This document shows, one piece after another, positions 1 to 11,090 of a stretch of 64,000 nt of DNA. The notes under the pieces are model-generated. The model saw nothing but the letters and a program-made list of their open reading frames with translations, did no database searches and was not told the origin of the DNA. Numbering within the stretch: the stretch's first letter is position 1; the number at the start of each line of letters is the position of its first letter. Origin of the DNA: Pseudomonas silvicola. GTDB taxonomy: Bacteria > Pseudomonadota > Gammaproteobacteria > Pseudomonadales > Pseudomonadaceae. Both the position numbers and the translations under genes were made by a program. The stretch spans positions 7,400,501 through 7,464,500 of the forward strand of contig NZ_CP093280.1 of the NCBI RefSeq assembly GCF_026651855.1. The letters are read 5' to 3'.

Positions 1-510
1 AAGTCTCGCCCCTGCTGGGGCCCTGCGCTGCGCTCCGGGTGCCCTCCTTCCGGCGCCGACCAAAGGGCAAACGGCCCCGGCTATAGAAGCTTGCCGGTGC
101 CGTTTCCTCGGCTAAAGCCTCGGGCCCTACGGGCTGCCCTCTGGTCGACACCGGAAGAAGGCCCAGGCGCTTTACGGGGCGGCACGTCAAAAGCAAAAGC
201 AAAAGCAAAAGCAAAAGCAAGATCAAAAGCGGAATCAAAAGCCAAGGCGCGGCCGCCCTCACAGCGCAGCGTCAGCTTCTGCTGTGGCTTTTGCTTCTGC
301 TGTGGCTTTTGATCTTGCTGTTGATCTACCGCCCCTTTAAGCGCCTGGGCCACCTTCCGGCGTCGACCAGGGGGCTGCCCGCAGGGCCCGAGGCTTCAGC
401 CGAGGAACGGCCCCGGCAAGCTTCTATAGCCGGGGTCGTTTGCCCCCTGGTCGGCGCCGGAAGGTGGGTACCCGGAGCGCAGCGCAGGGCCCCAGCAGGG
501 GCGAGAATTT
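1..510. repeat. Very long imperfect inverted repeat
   Basis: Bases 4-176 are nearly the reverse complement of 333-508 (roughly nine in ten bases match by eye), and the pairing continues inward: gcaagatcaaaagc at 218-231 pairs with gcttttgatcttgc at 305-318. The left arm runs to the window edge, so the element may be longer. The centre carries AAAAGC-type microsatellite on one side and its complement on the other. No convincing gene lies inside; the open frames there encode only low-complexity peptide. Blocks of this kind occur between genes in Pseudomonas genomes, but I cannot name the family. Confidence 0.85.
189..218. repeat. AAAAGC microsatellite, five perfect units
   Basis: Five tandem copies of aaaagc, followed by imperfect units (gatcaaaagc, aatcaaaagc) as far as 242. 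The mirrored strand of the same motif occurs at 285-318, so the repeat is part of the large palindrome. Confidence 0.85.
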
Positions 511-605
511 TTGGTTACTTTTTTTTCGACTGAAAAAAGTGACCCGGCGTAAGGCCGGAACCGCCGGTGGTCGCGCCCAACCCATTGGATATGTGTGCGA
601 TCCCT

Positions 606-640
606 TTAGAAGCATGGCTTTTCATTAGAAGCGTGGCTTT
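606..640. repeat. Two-copy 16-base direct repeat
   Basis: The 16-mer ttagaagcatggcttt at 606-621 recurs at 625-640 with one change (ca to cg). It lies in the gene-free stretch between the large inverted repeat and the lptG terminator. No function can be read from it. Confidence 0.6.
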
Positions 641-674
641 CCAGCCTGAGTACATAACCCACAGCCCCCAGCGC

Positions 675-699
675 AAAAAAAAACCGACCCTGAGGTCGG
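675..699 (-). terminator. Rho-independent terminator of lptFG
   Basis: Read on the minus strand, ccgacc (684-689) pairs with ggtcgg (694-699) and is followed by a run of nine T (675-683). It starts about 20 bases past the lptG stop, the usual place for an intrinsic terminator. Confidence 0.85.
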
Positions 700-718
700 C
701 TTTCTCTAGTCGCTGAAC

Positions 719-1780
719 TTAACCCGCCCTGCGCAGCAACCACCACCCAAGCACCGCACACACCAACGACGGAATCACCACCGCCAGCAACGGCGGAAAC
801 CCGAACACCAGGCTCGACGGCCCGAGCAAGTCCTGCACGATACGGAAGGTGAAGCCCACCAGCACGCCAGTGAACACCCGCTGCCCGAGGGTAACCGAAC
901 GCAGCGGCCCGAAGATGAACGAGATCGCCATCAGCACCAACGCCGCGGTCACCAGCGGTTGCAGGATCTTGGTCCAGAACGCCAGCCAGTACTTGGTGTT
1001 GTTCAGGCCCTGGTCCGACAGGTAGTGAATGTAGCCCCACAGACCACTGATCGACAGTGACTCGGGCGCCATGATCACGGTGCTCAGCAACTGAGGAGTC
1101 ACCGACACATCCCATTGTTCCGCAGGCGTGTTGACCACCTCGGTGCGGTCACCATGGAACACGGTGGTGGCCACGTCGGACAGGTTCCAGTGGCCATCGG
1201 TGTACTGGGCCTTCCTGGCGAAACTGGCGGTCTTGATGTGGCGCTCGTCATCGAAGGTGTAGCGGGTCACGCCATACAGCAGGCCAGCCGGCTGCACGGT
1301 GTTGATGTGAATGAACTGCTGGCCCTCGCGGTGCCACAGGCCATGGCGGCCACTTTGAGCGTCGCCGATGCCCTGGGCCAGGGAACGATCTGCCTGGGCC
1401 TTGGCTTCCGTGACGGGCGCCACGTATTCACCGATCAGCAGGCCGCACACCATCAGCACCAGCATGGGCTTCATCACCGCCCAGACGATACGTGCGATGG
1501 ACACACCCGCTGCGCGGATGATGGTCAGCTCACTGTTGCTGGCGAGGCTGCCCAGGCCGATCAGGCAGCCAATCAGCGCTGCCATCGGCAACATGTCGTA
1601 AAGCCGGCGTGGGGCGGTCAGCAGCACATACCAGGAAATATCCAGCAGGCCATAGGTAGCGCTGATGTCACTCATCTCGTCGATGAACGCGAACAGCGTG
1701 GCCAGGCCGAGGATAACCCCCAGCACGGCCAGGATTGCCATCAGCACACTGCTGCCGATGTGGCGGTCCAGCTTAACCAT
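719..1780 (-). CDS. lptG: LPS export ABC transporter permease LptG
   Basis: A 353-residue inner-membrane protein of the LptB2FG exporter, which extracts lipopolysaccharide from the inner membrane and drives it along the Lpt bridge. Two N-terminal hydrophobic segments, a central soluble periplasmic region (about residues 130-260) and further membrane segments at the C-terminus give the LptF/LptG plan. The cytoplasmic coupling segment SNSELTIIRAAG, around residue 80, is the family signature that contacts LptB. The ATG overlaps the end of lptF by 8 bases, so the two are translationally coupled. The length matches other pseudomonad LptG proteins. Confidence 0.95.
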   Translation of the reverse strand: MVKLDRHIGSSVLMAILAVLGVILGLATLFAFIDEMSDISATYGLLDISWYVLLTAPRRLYDMLPMAALIGCLIGLGSLASNSELTIIRAAGVSIARIVWAVMKPMLVLMVCGLLIGEYVAPVTEAKAQADRSLAQGIGDAQSGRHGLWHREGQQFIHINTVQPAGLLYGVTRYTFDDERHIKTASFARKAQYTDGHWNLSDVATTVFHGDRTEVVNTPAEQWDVSVTPQLLSTVIMAPESLSISGLWGYIHYLSDQGLNNTKYWLAFWTKILQPLVTAALVLMAISFIFGPLRSVTLGQRVFTGVLVGFTFRIVQDLLGPSSLVFGFPPLLAVVIPSLVCAVLGWWLLRRAG

Positions 1781-2888
1781 GGGCCACCTCCGGCGCTGCG
1801 CGACGGCTGGCCAGCTTCAGGCGCAGCGGTTCCCAGTACATCAGGCCAAGGCCGATGAGCAGGAACAACCCGTGCACCCACCACAGCCCCAGGGCCGAAT
1901 GCAGCTTGCCCTTCTCCATGGCGCCACGGGCGGAAATCAGGACGGTGAGGTAAGCCATATACAGAAGAATCGCCGGCAGCAGCTTGAGGAAACGACCCTG
2001 GCGCGGGTTGACCCGTGCCAACGGGACCGCCATCAGGGTCACGATGAACACCAGCAGCGGCAGCGACAGGCGCCATTGCAGTTCGGCCTTGTCGTCGGAC
2101 TCGCCGCTGAACAGCTTGCTGCTGGGAATGGCGTCACGGTCGGTGACTTCTTCACTGACTTCGGGCTTGGGCAGCATCACGCCGTAGGTCTGGTACTGAA
2201 TGGCGCGGTAGTCGGCCTGGCCGGGGATGCCATCGTAACGGTAGCCGTTGTCCAGGATCAGGTAGCGGCTGCCATCGGGGCGGCGCTCCTGACGGCCCTT
2301 CTCACCCAACAGCAAGGTGATCCCGCGGTCCTTGGCGTCCTGGCCCAGGCGCTTCTGCGAAATGAACACGCCCCCCAGGTTGATGCGGTCGTCACTCATG
2401 GTCTCGGTGTAGGTCACCCGGCTCTCATCGCGCAGGGCCTGGAAGCGGCCAGGCTCGAGGGTGTCGAACTCGGTCATGGCGTCCTGCTGGTTGAGCACCT
2501 GGGAAAACTGCTGGGCACCCAGGGGCGCCAGGCTCAGGCTCAGCCAGGCGACGAGGATGGCCACCACCGTGGCCGGGGCCATGGTGTAGGCCAGCAGGCG
2601 CTGCTGGCTCATGCCAGTGGCGGCCAGCACGGTCATTTCACTTTCCAGGTACAAGCGGCCATAGGCCAGCAAGATACCCAGGAACAGGCCGAGGGGCAGG
2701 ATCAACTGCAGGAAACCCGGCAGGCGATAGCCCATGATCAGGAACAGCACGCCTGGGTCCAGGGCGCCCGAGGCGGCCTGGGCCAGGTATTTGACGAAGC
2801 GCCCGCTCATGATGATCACCAGCAGTACCGCGCTGACGGCACTGAGGGTGAGCATGACTTCACGGGACAGATAGCGGAAGACGATCAA
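1773..2888 (-). CDS. lptF: LPS export ABC transporter permease LptF (TTG start)
   Basis: A 371-residue partner of LptG in the LptB2FG lipopolysaccharide exporter. The protein should begin LIVFRYLSREVMLTL, as in other LptF proteins. That requires a TTG codon at 2888, with GGAG eight bases upstream. A GTG three codons earlier (2897) is the alternative. A longer open frame to 3059 is rejected because the extra N-terminus is arginine-rich and unlike the family. The LptB-coupling motif LESEMTVLAATGMS is present near residue 85. The gene is divergent from pepA and forms an operon with lptG. Confidence 0.93.
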   Translation of the reverse strand: MIVFRYLSREVMLTLSAVSAVLLVIIMSGRFVKYLAQAASGALDPGVLFLIMGYRLPGFLQLILPLGLFLGILLAYGRLYLESEMTVLAATGMSQQRLLAYTMAPATVVAILVAWLSLSLAPLGAQQFSQVLNQQDAMTEFDTLEPGRFQALRDESRVTYTETMSDDRINLGGVFISQKRLGQDAKDRGITLLLGEKGRQERRPDGSRYLILDNGYRYDGIPGQADYRAIQYQTYGVMLPKPEVSEEVTDRDAIPSSKLFSGESDDKAELQWRLSLPLLVFIVTLMAVPLARVNPRQGRFLKLLPAILLYMAYLTVLISARGAMEKGKLHSALGLWWVHGLFLLIGLGLMYWEPLRLKLASRRAAPEVAHG

Positions 2889-4685
<1,797 letters not shown>

Positions 4686-4692
4686 CACACCT

Positions 4693-4728
4693 GGCCGGAC
4701 TGCCCCGGCAAGACCGGGCAGTCCGGCC
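4693..4728. repeat. Strong hairpin between pepA and holC
   Basis: ggccggactgccccgg (4693-4708) pairs with ccgggcagtccggcc (4714-4728) with one bulge. There is no T run, so it looks like an attenuator or mRNA-stability hairpin, not a full terminator. Confidence 0.75.
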
Positions 4729-4748
4729 CCACGTGTGATAGGACCGAA

Positions 4749-5177
4749 ATGACCAAAGTCGATTTCTATATTCTGCCCAGCCCGCTGCCCGCGGCGCGGC
4801 TGGATTTCGCCTGCAAGCTGGTGGAAAAGGCCTGGCGCCTGGGCCACCGGGTGTACCTGCACTGCAGCGACGCCACGCAGCGCCAACAGCTCGATGCCCG
4901 CCTGTGGGCCTTCAAGGGCGAAAGTTTCGTGCCCCACAGCCTGGCAGAGGAAGACCCCGAGGCAGTGATCGCCCTGGGCCTGGCCGACGCTCCCGCGTCC
5001 CACCAGGACCTGCTGGTGAACCTGGACCTCAAGGTGCCTGCCTTCGCCGGCCGCTTCGCCCGGGTGGCCGAAGTAGTGGTCGAAGACCCTGCTATTCGTC
5101 AGGCGGCACGGGAGAGTTTCCGTTTCTACCGCGAACAGGGCTATCCTCTGCAAGATCACCGCTTACAGCGACTCTGA
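4749..5177 (+). CDS. holC: DNA polymerase III subunit chi
   Basis: A 142-residue chi subunit of the clamp-loader complex. Chi links the polymerase III holoenzyme to single-stranded-DNA-binding protein. The N-terminus VDFYILPSP, the central HRVYLHCSD and the later FVPHSLAEEDPEA match HolC, and the length is close to the E. coli protein (147). The ATG at 4749 follows an AGGA box. It lies downstream of pepA, as in enterobacteria, and 7 bases before the next gene. Confidence 0.93.
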   Translation: MTKVDFYILPSPLPAARLDFACKLVEKAWRLGHRVYLHCSDATQRQQLDARLWAFKGESFVPHSLAEEDPEAVIALGLADAPASHQDLLVNLDLKVPAFAGRFARVAEVVVEDPAIRQAARESFRFYREQGYPLQDHRLQRL

Positions 5178-5184
5178 GCCAACG

Positions 5185-5565
5185 ATGGACACTGCGAAAA
5201 AAATGCCCAAGTCCGCGCACCTGCTGGACGACCTCGAATCGATCCGCAAGCTGCTCGGCGACGACACCCTGCAACCGCCGCTGCTGACCGAAACCGTGGT
5301 CAGCGACGAACAGATCCCCCTGCTCTTCGACCAGCTCGAAGCACAGACCCAGGCCGAGGCCGAGGCCGCCGCCTTGAAGCCAACCCCTGAACCACCCACC
5401 CCGGCACAGAATCGCCAGGACACCTTGCTGCACCTGGACGCCGAACTGCGCGCTGCCGCCCAGTTGATCATGCAGGACGTGATCGACGACTTCGCGCCGC
5501 ACATCGAAACCGAAATCAAGCGCCGCCTCGAAGCCCGGATGGAACGGCTGCTGCAGCAGCCATAG
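5185..5565 (+). CDS. Small acidic protein of unknown function after holC
   Basis: A 126-residue protein without signal peptide or membrane segment. It has an N-terminal helical part (HLLDDLESIRKLLGDD), an alanine/glutamate/proline-rich linker around residues 52-75, and a charged C-terminal helix (IETEIKRRLEARMERLLQQ) that could form a coiled coil. Starting 7 bases after holC, it is surely cotranscribed with it. Genes like it sit in this position in other pseudomonads. No function is known to me; a role beside the clamp loader is only a guess from position. Confidence 0.8.
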   Translation: MDTAKKMPKSAHLLDDLESIRKLLGDDTLQPPLLTETVVSDEQIPLLFDQLEAQTQAEAEAAALKPTPEPPTPAQNRQDTLLHLDAELRAAAQLIMQDVIDDFAPHIETEIKRRLEARMERLLQQP

Positions 5566-5571
5566 CGGCAA

Positions 5572-5646
5572 GCGGCAGGTTGGAAGCTGCGAGAGAAGAA
5601 TGGCCCGGACCTTCTTGCAGCTGGTAGCTTGAAGCTTGCAGCTGCC
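5572..5646. repeat. Intergenic repeat of the AGCTTGCAGCTTGAAGC family
   Basis: The segment between the holC-linked gene and valS contains gcagctggtagcttgaag and related words in inverted order (gcggcaagcggcaggttg). Related copies lie at 27049-27092 and 56637-56690. They are short, intergenic and partly self-complementary, like pseudomonad REP elements. Confidence 0.6.
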
Positions 5647-5697
5647 GCTATACTAATCGGCTTTCCTGAATAAATGCCTATTAGGGTCCCGCCGAGC

Positions 5698-8544
5698 ATG
5701 GATAAGACCTACCAGCCGCACGCCATTGAAACTTCCTGGTACCAGACCTGGGAGTCCGAGAACTATTTCGCTCCGCAAGGCGCGGGCGACTCGTACACCA
5801 TCATGATCCCGCCGCCGAACGTCACCGGCAGCCTGCACATGGGCCATGGTTTCAACAACGCGATCATGGACGCCCTGATCCGTTTCCGCCGCATGCAGGG
5901 CCGCGACACCCTGTGGCAGCCGGGCACCGACCACGCCGGTATCGCCACCCAGATGCTGGTAGAGCGCCAACTCGAAGCCCAGGGGCAGAACCGCCACGAC
6001 CTGGGCCGCGAGAAATTCCTGGAGAAGGTCTGGGAATGGAAGGACCAGTCCGGCGGCAATATCAGCCGCCAGATCCGCCGCCTGGGCTCGTCCGTGGACT
6101 GGAGCCGCGAGCGTTTCACCATGGACGACGGCCTGTCGGAAGCGGTCAAGGAAGCCTTCGTGCGCCTGCATGAAGACGGCCTGATCTACCGCGGCAAGCG
6201 CCTGGTCAACTGGGACACCAAGCTGCACACCGCCATTTCCGACCTGGAAGTGGAAAACCACGACGAGAAAGGCTCGCTGTGGAACCTGCGCTACCCGCTG
6301 GCCGACGGCGCCAAGACCGCTGAAGGCCTGGATCACCTGATCGTCGCCACCACCCGTCCGGAAACCATGCTCGGCGACGCCGCCGTGGCCGTGAACCCGA
6401 ACGATGAACGCTACAAGGCCCTGATCGGCCAGTTCGTCGAGCTGCCCCTGGTGGGCCGCCGCATCCCGATCATCGCCGACGATTACTGCGACCCTGAGTT
6501 CGGCACCGGCTGTGTGAAGATCACCCCGGCCCACGACTTCAACGACTACGAAGTCGGCAAGCGCCACAACCTGCCGCTGCTGAACATCTTCGACAAGAAT
6601 GCTGCCGTGCTGCCGGCCTGCCAGGTGTTCAACCTGGACGGTACGCTGAACGAAAGCATCGACGGCAAGATCCCGGCCGAATACGCCGGCCTGGACCGCT
6701 TCGAAGCGCGCAAGCAGATCGTCGCCGCCTTCGACGCCGCCGGCCTGCTGGTCAGTGTCGACGACCACGCGCTGAAAGTGCCGAAGGGCGACCGCTCGGG
6801 TACCATCATCGAGCCGTGGCTGACCGACCAGTGGTACGTGTCCACCAAACCACTGGCCGAGCCTGCGATCGCAGCTGTCGAAGACGGCCGCATCCAGTTC
6901 GTGCCCAAGCAGTACGAAAACATGTACTTCTCGTGGATGCGTGACATCCAGGACTGGTGCATCAGCCGTCAGCTGTGGTGGGGCCACCGTATTCCAGCCT
7001 GGTACGACGAGTCCGGCAAGGTCTACGTAGGCCGCAGCGAAGAGGAAGTGCGCGCCACGCACGGCCTGGGCGCTGACGTGGTCCTGAACCAGGACAACGA
7101 CGTACTGGACACCTGGTTCAGCTCGGGCCTGTGGACCTTCTCCACCCTGGGCTGGCCGGAACAGACCGAGTTCCTGAAGAAATTCCACTCCACCGACGTG
7201 CTGGTCACCGGTTTCGACATCATTTTCTTCTGGGTCGCCCGGATGATCATGCTGACCATGCACCTGGTGAAAGACGAGGACGGCACACCGCAAGTACCGT
7301 TCAAGACCGTTTACGTGCACGGCCTGGTGCGCGACGGCCAGGGCCAGAAGATGTCCAAGTCCAAGGGCAATGTGCTTGACCCGCTGGACATCATCGACGG
7401 CATCGAACTCGAAGCCCTGGTGCAGAAGCGCACCACCGGCCTGATGCAGCCCAAGCTGCAGAAAGCCATCGAGAAGCAGACCCGCGCCGAATTCGCCGAC
7501 GGCATCGCCAGCTACGGCACCGACGCCCTGCGCTTCACGTTCTGCTCGCTGGCTTCAACTGGCCGCGACATCAAGTTCGACATGGGCCGCGTCGAAGGCT
7601 ACCGCAACTTCTGCAACAAGATCTGGAACGCGGCGCGCTACGTGCTGGACAAGGGCGAAGACTGCGGCCAGAACGGGGAAGCCTACGAACTGTCCCTGGC
7701 AGACCGCTGGATCATCTCGCAGTTGCAGCGCACCGAAGCCGAAGTGACCCGCCAGCTGGACCAGTTCCGCTTCGACCTGGCAGCCCAAGCCCTGTACGAG
7801 TTCATCTGGAACCAGTACTGCGACTGGTACCTGGAACTGTCCAAGCCTGTGCTGTGGGACGAGAACGCGCCGGTGGAGCGTCAGCGCGGCACCCGTCGCA
7901 CCCTCGTTCGCGTACTGGAAGTGGCCATGCGCCTGGCGCACCCGTTCATGCCGTTCATCACCGAGGAAATCTGGCAGCGCCTGGCGCCGCTGGTCGGTGC
8001 CGAAGGCAAGACCATCATGCTGCAACCTTGGCCAGTGGCCGTGGAAGCGCGTATCGACCAGGCGGCCGAGGACGACATCGAATGGCTCAAGGGCCTGATG
8101 CTGGGCGTGCGCAACATTCGTGGCGAAATGAACATCGGCCCGGGCAAGCCCCTGGCGCTGTTCCTGAAAAACGCCAACGCCGAAGACCAGCGCCGTCTGG
8201 TTGAGAACGAGACCCTGCTCAAGAAGCTGGCCAAGCTCGAATCCATCACCGTGCTGCAAGCCGGCGCCGAAGCACCGCTGAGTGCGACCGCACTGGTGGG
8301 CGAGCTGGAAGTGCTGGTACCGATGGCCGGCCTGATCGACAAGGACGCGGAACTGGCGCGCCTGGACAAGGAAATCCAGCGCCTGCAAGGTGAAGTGCAA
8401 CGGGTAGGCGGCAAGCTGTCCAACGCCGCCTTCGTCGACAAGGCACCGCCTGCCGTGATCGACAAGGAACGCGCCAAAATGGCCGAGGCCGAGCAAGCCC
8501 TGAGCAAGCTGGCCGAGCAGCACGCGCGCATCGCCAGCCTGTAA
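5698..8544 (+). CDS. valS: Valyl-tRNA synthetase
   Basis: A 948-residue class I aminoacyl-tRNA synthetase that charges tRNA-Val. The HIGH signature appears as HMGH at residues 47-50 within [15 protein letters not shown], and KMSKS at about 551-555. The editing domain lies between them. The C-terminal 70 residues form the leucine/lysine-rich coiled-coil arm typical of ValRS. The start at 5698 ([11 protein letters not shown]) is the family start; the frame open upstream to 5674 is not needed. Confidence 0.97.
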   Translation: MDKTYQPHAIETSWYQTWESENYFAPQGAGDSYTIMIPPPNVTGSLHMGHGFNNAIMDALIRFRRMQGRDTLWQPGTDHAGIATQMLVERQLEAQGQNRHDLGREKFLEKVWEWKDQSGGNISRQIRRLGSSVDWSRERFTMDDGLSEAVKEAFVRLHEDGLIYRGKRLVNWDTKLHTAISDLEVENHDEKGSLWNLRYPLADGAKTAEGLDHLIVATTRPETMLGDAAVAVNPNDERYKALIGQFVELPLVGRRIPIIADDYCDPEFGTGCVKITPAHDFNDYEVGKRHNLPLLNIFDKNAAVLPACQVFNLDGTLNESIDGKIPAEYAGLDRFEARKQIVAAFDAAGLLVSVDDHALKVPKGDRSGTIIEPWLTDQWYVSTKPLAEPAIAAVEDGRIQFVPKQYENMYFSWMRDIQDWCISRQLWWGHRIPAWYDESGKVYVGRSEEEVRATHGLGADVVLNQDNDVLDTWFSSGLWTFSTLGWPEQTEFLKKFHSTDVLVTGFDIIFFWVARMIMLTMHLVKDEDGTPQVPFKTVYVHGLVRDGQGQKMSKSKGNVLDPLDIIDGIELEALVQKRTTGLMQPKLQKAIEKQTRAEFADGIASYGTDALRFTFCSLASTGRDIKFDMGRVEGYRNFCNKIWNAARYVLDKGEDCGQNGEAYELSLADRWIISQLQRTEAEVTRQLDQFRFDLAAQALYEFIWNQYCDWYLELSKPVLWDENAPVERQRGTRRTLVRVLEVAMRLAHPFMPFITEEIWQRLAPLVGAEGKTIMLQPWPVAVEARIDQAAEDDIEWLKGLMLGVRNIRGEMNIGPGKPLALFLKNANAEDQRRLVENETLLKKLAKLESITVLQAGAEAPLSATALVGELEVLVPMAGLIDKDAELARLDKEIQRLQGEVQRVGGKLSNAAFVDKAPPAVIDKERAKMAEAEQALSKLAEQHARIASL

Positions 8545-8587
8545 TTCTCAGCGGGCCCATGTGGGACCGGGCGGAGCTCGGGAAGGA

Positions 8588-8618
8588 GCGCCGCGGTATA
8601 GCAGATATACCGCGGCGC
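8588..8618. repeat. Perfect 13-bp hairpin at the rlmF breakpoint
   Basis: gcgccgcggtata (8588-8600) and tataccgcggcgc (8606-8618) are exact reverse complements with a 5-base loop. It is preceded by gtgggaccgggcgg, which resembles the GTGGGAGCGGGC half of common Pseudomonas REP elements. The in-frame stop upstream of the rlmF remnant lies at the edge of this loop. Confidence 0.85.
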
Positions 8619-8622
8619 CTCA

Positions 8623-9240
8623 GTGCGCGCACTGGACATCGGCGTGGGTGCCAACTGCATCTACCCGCTGCTGGGCCATGCCGACTACCGTTGGCAGTTC
8701 GTGGGCTCTGACATCGACAAGGTAGCCCTGGCGTCGGCCAAGGCCATCGTCCAGGCCAACAAGCTCGACAAGGGTATCACCCTGCGCCAGCAGGGCAGCG
8801 CCAAGCACATCCTCAGCGGTCTGCTGAAGGCTGACGACCGCTTCGACCTTACCTTGTGCAACCCACCCTTCCATGCCTCGCTGGAAGAGGCCACACGCGG
8901 CAGCCAACGCAAATGGCGCGCGCTGGGCAAAGCTGACCCCAAGCGCAAGTTGCCGGTGCTCAACTTTGGTGGGCAGAACAATGAGCTGTGGTGCGAGGGT
9001 GGGGAAATTCGTTTCGTCACCCAGTTGATCAGCGAAAGCGTGGCGGTAGGCCAACAGGTGCTGTGGTTCAGTACCCTGGTGTCCAAGGCCACCAATGTGC
9101 CACCGATCCAGGTGGCGCTGAAAAAGGCCGGTGCCGTGCAGGTACGCGTGGTGGAAATGGGCCAGGGGCAAAAACAGAGCCGTTTCGTGGCCTGGACCTT
9201 TCAGACTGAAGCGCAGCAGCAAACCTGGTTCAAACCCTGA
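8623..9240 (+). pseudogene. rlmF: 5'-truncated rlmF, 23S rRNA m6A1618 methyltransferase remnant
   Basis: The 205 codons encode the C-terminal two thirds of RlmF (E. coli RlmF: 308 residues). The frame enters exactly at the SAM-binding motif [14 protein letters not shown] and keeps the adenine-N6 motif NPPF, then [13 protein letters not shown] and the C-terminal [12 protein letters not shown]. About 110 N-terminal codons are missing: upstream in frame there is a stop at 8599-8601 and only a REP-like hairpin. A GTG at 8623 could start a short protein, but with no ribosome-binding site and no N-terminal part it is probably inactive. The identity is clear; loss of function is inferred. Confidence 0.85.
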
Positions 9241-9243
9241 CGC

Positions 9244-9296
9244 CATCGCGAGCAAGCTTTGCTCCCACACCGTGGGAGCAAAGCTTGCTCGCGATG
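9244..9296. repeat. REP element, perfect 25-bp hairpin
   Basis: Bases 9244-9268 and 9272-9296 are exact reverse complements around a 3-base loop. The arm (catcgcgagcaagctttgct followed by cccac) is the well-known Pseudomonas REP word. It lies between the convergent rlmF remnant and hupN. Confidence 0.95.
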
Positions 9297-9330
9297 AGGC
9301 CGGCAGTGTCGATGACGACTCTGCAGGCAC

Positions 9331-9370
9331 AAAAAAAGCCGTGACCGGGTCGCCCCCGTCACGGCTTTTT
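9331..9370. terminator. Bidirectional intrinsic terminator
   Basis: aaaaaaagccgtgac (9331-9345) pairs with gtcacggcttttt (9358-9370), with A and T runs flanking the stem, so it can stop transcription from either side. It serves hupN on the minus strand and rlmF on the plus strand. Confidence 0.9.
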
Positions 9371-9387
9371 AACGACTGGTTACAAAA

Positions 9388-9669
9388 TTACTTGTTAACC
9401 GAATCGGTCAGCACTTTGGCTGGAACAAACTTGACGACTTTCTTGGCGGCGATTTCGATCGGGGCGCCAGTCGAAGGGTTGCGGCCGGTGCGAGCTGGAC
9501 GCTCGGTGATTTTCAGCTTGCCAATGCCTGGCAGAGTGATTTCGCTGCCATTTTCCAGCTGGTCGGCAACGATCTGGCCCAGTTGCTCGAGAGCATTGCG
9601 CGCGGTGGTTTTTGGCGCGTCGATGGCTTCAGCGATGTCGGCGATCAGTTGGTCTTTGGTCAATGCCAT
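9388..9669 (-). CDS. hupN: HU-family nucleoid protein
   Basis: A 93-residue DNA-bending histone-like protein. MALTKDQLIADIAEAI starts the dimerisation helices, and the signature GFGxF-type core reads LPGIGKLKITERPARTGRNPSTG (residues about 43-65), with the DNA-inserting proline in the RNPSTG arm. The length and C-terminal VNK fit the pseudomonad HupN type; HupA/HupB cannot be fully excluded without comparison. It is divergent from yejK, another nucleoid protein gene. Confidence 0.9.
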   Translation of the reverse strand: MALTKDQLIADIAEAIDAPKTTARNALEQLGQIVADQLENGSEITLPGIGKLKITERPARTGRNPSTGAPIEIAAKKVVKFVPAKVLTDSVNK

Positions 9670-10078
9670 GGTGGTGTTCCTTCCCTATCAAATTCAGTTG
9701 GATTGCAGAGTGCAACATCAGTCAAAAACGCCGTAACCCCCAGGGTTCGGCAATCGGTCTACAGCCACGCCAATCGCGAATGTAGATGCACAAATCGGTA
9801 TTTGGTTCGACCTGACGGCAGCTATCTGCGGGCGATGCGCCCTTATGGAGCGCAAGACCGGGCAAAACTAGCACACAGAAACAGAAATATCCGCCACTAC
9901 CTGGCCATTTGTTCAGGTTTATCGCCCGATTGATTGAAAAATAGACAAAAGTCTCGATTTCACGGCCGGAAATGACCGCGCCGGGCCGCCAAACCCCCAG
10001 TTGCGTTACACTTGGCGCCTTTGCACAAGGCCGACACGCTCGCCCTTGGCCTTCCCCTTTCGACGCACCGAGAAGCCC
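9670..10078. promoter_or_regulatory. Divergent hupN / yejK upstream region
   Basis: A 409-base gap between the two divergent nucleoid-protein genes. The ribosome-binding site of hupN (ggaaggaacacc, minus strand) is clear just beside its start. The rest holds no credible gene. An AT-richer stretch at about 9870-9970 is the likeliest promoter area for yejK. Confidence 0.45.
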
Positions 10079-11086
10079 ATGCCGATCCGTCACAGCATTG
10101 TCCATTTGATCGAAAAGAAACCCGACGGTACCCCTGCCGTGCTGCACGCCCGTGATTCGGAACTGGGCGAGTCCCAGGCCATCGAAAACCTGCTGGCCGA
10201 CCTCAATGACAACTACAACGCCAAGCAAGGCAAGGCCTGGGGGCTGTTCCATGCAGAGTCCGGTGCCCACCCCTTCAGTGGCTGGTTGAAGCAGTACCTG
10301 GACGCCGAGCAGGACTTCACCGCGTTCAGCCGCCAGGCCGTCGAGCACCTGCAGAAGCTGATGGAGGAGTCCAACCTGTCCACCGGTGGCCACGTGCTGT
10401 TCGCGCATTACCAGCAAGGCATGACCGACTACCTGGCCATCGCCCTGCTGCACCACAGCGAAGGCGTGGCAGTGAATGCCGAACTGGACGTGACGCCCTC
10501 GCGCCACCTGGACCTGGGCCAGTTGCACCTGGCCGCGCGCATCAATATCTCCGAGTGGCAGAACAACAAGAACTCCAAGCAATACATCTCGTTCATCAAG
10601 GGCAAGAACGGCAAGAAAGTCTCGGAGTACTTCCGTGATTTCATCGGCTGCCAGGAAGGCGTCGACGGCCCGGGCGAGACCCGCACCCTGCTCAAGGCCT
10701 TCAGCGACTTCGTCGAAAGCGAAGACCTGCCCGAGGAAGCCGCACGCGAGAAGACCCAGGCACTGGTGGACTACGCCACCAGCCAGACCAAGCACGGCGA
10801 GCCCGTGGCCCTGGAAGAGCTTTCCGGGCTGATCGATGAGGACCGCCCACGGGCCTTCTACGACCACATCCGCAACAAGGACTACGGCCTGTCTCCGGAG
10901 ATCCCGGCGGACAAGCGTACCCTCAACCAGTTCCGCCGTTTCACCGGCCGCGCCGAAGGCCTGTCCATCAGCTTCGAAGCGCACCTGCTGGGCTCCAAGA
11001 TCGAGTACGACGAAGAAGCCGGTACCCTGATCATCAAAGGCCTGCCCACCCAGCTCACCGACCAGCTCAAGCGCCGCAAGGACTGA
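10079..11086 (+). CDS. yejK: Nucleoid-associated protein YejK (NdpA)
   Basis: A 335-residue nucleoid-associated protein of the YejK/NdpA family. The family start [17 protein letters not shown] is at 10079. The open frame to 10001 adds an unrelated arginine-rich stretch and is rejected. Conserved family blocks include [39 protein letters not shown] and the C-terminal [15 protein letters not shown]. It has no signal peptide and acts on the chromosome in the cytoplasm. It is followed 4 bases later by the glutaredoxin-like gene. Confidence 0.93.
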   Translation: MPIRHSIVHLIEKKPDGTPAVLHARDSELGESQAIENLLADLNDNYNAKQGKAWGLFHAESGAHPFSGWLKQYLDAEQDFTAFSRQAVEHLQKLMEESNLSTGGHVLFAHYQQGMTDYLAIALLHHSEGVAVNAELDVTPSRHLDLGQLHLAARINISEWQNNKNSKQYISFIKGKNGKKVSEYFRDFIGCQEGVDGPGETRTLLKAFSDFVESEDLPEEAAREKTQALVDYATSQTKHGEPVALEELSGLIDEDRPRAFYDHIRNKDYGLSPEIPADKRTLNQFRRFTGRAEGLSISFEAHLLGSKIEYDEEAGTLIIKGLPTQLTDQLKRRKD

Positions 11087-11090
11087 GCGG

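Noticed and set aside
189-242. CRISPR-like appearance of the AAAAGC repeats
   Set aside because: Units are 6 bases, contiguous and without spacers; no cas gene is present.
81-353. Open frames with Ala-Phe or Ala-Lys repeats in the first 600 bases
   Set aside because: They are translations of the AAAAGC microsatellite and palindrome arms, with no ribosome-binding site or family match.
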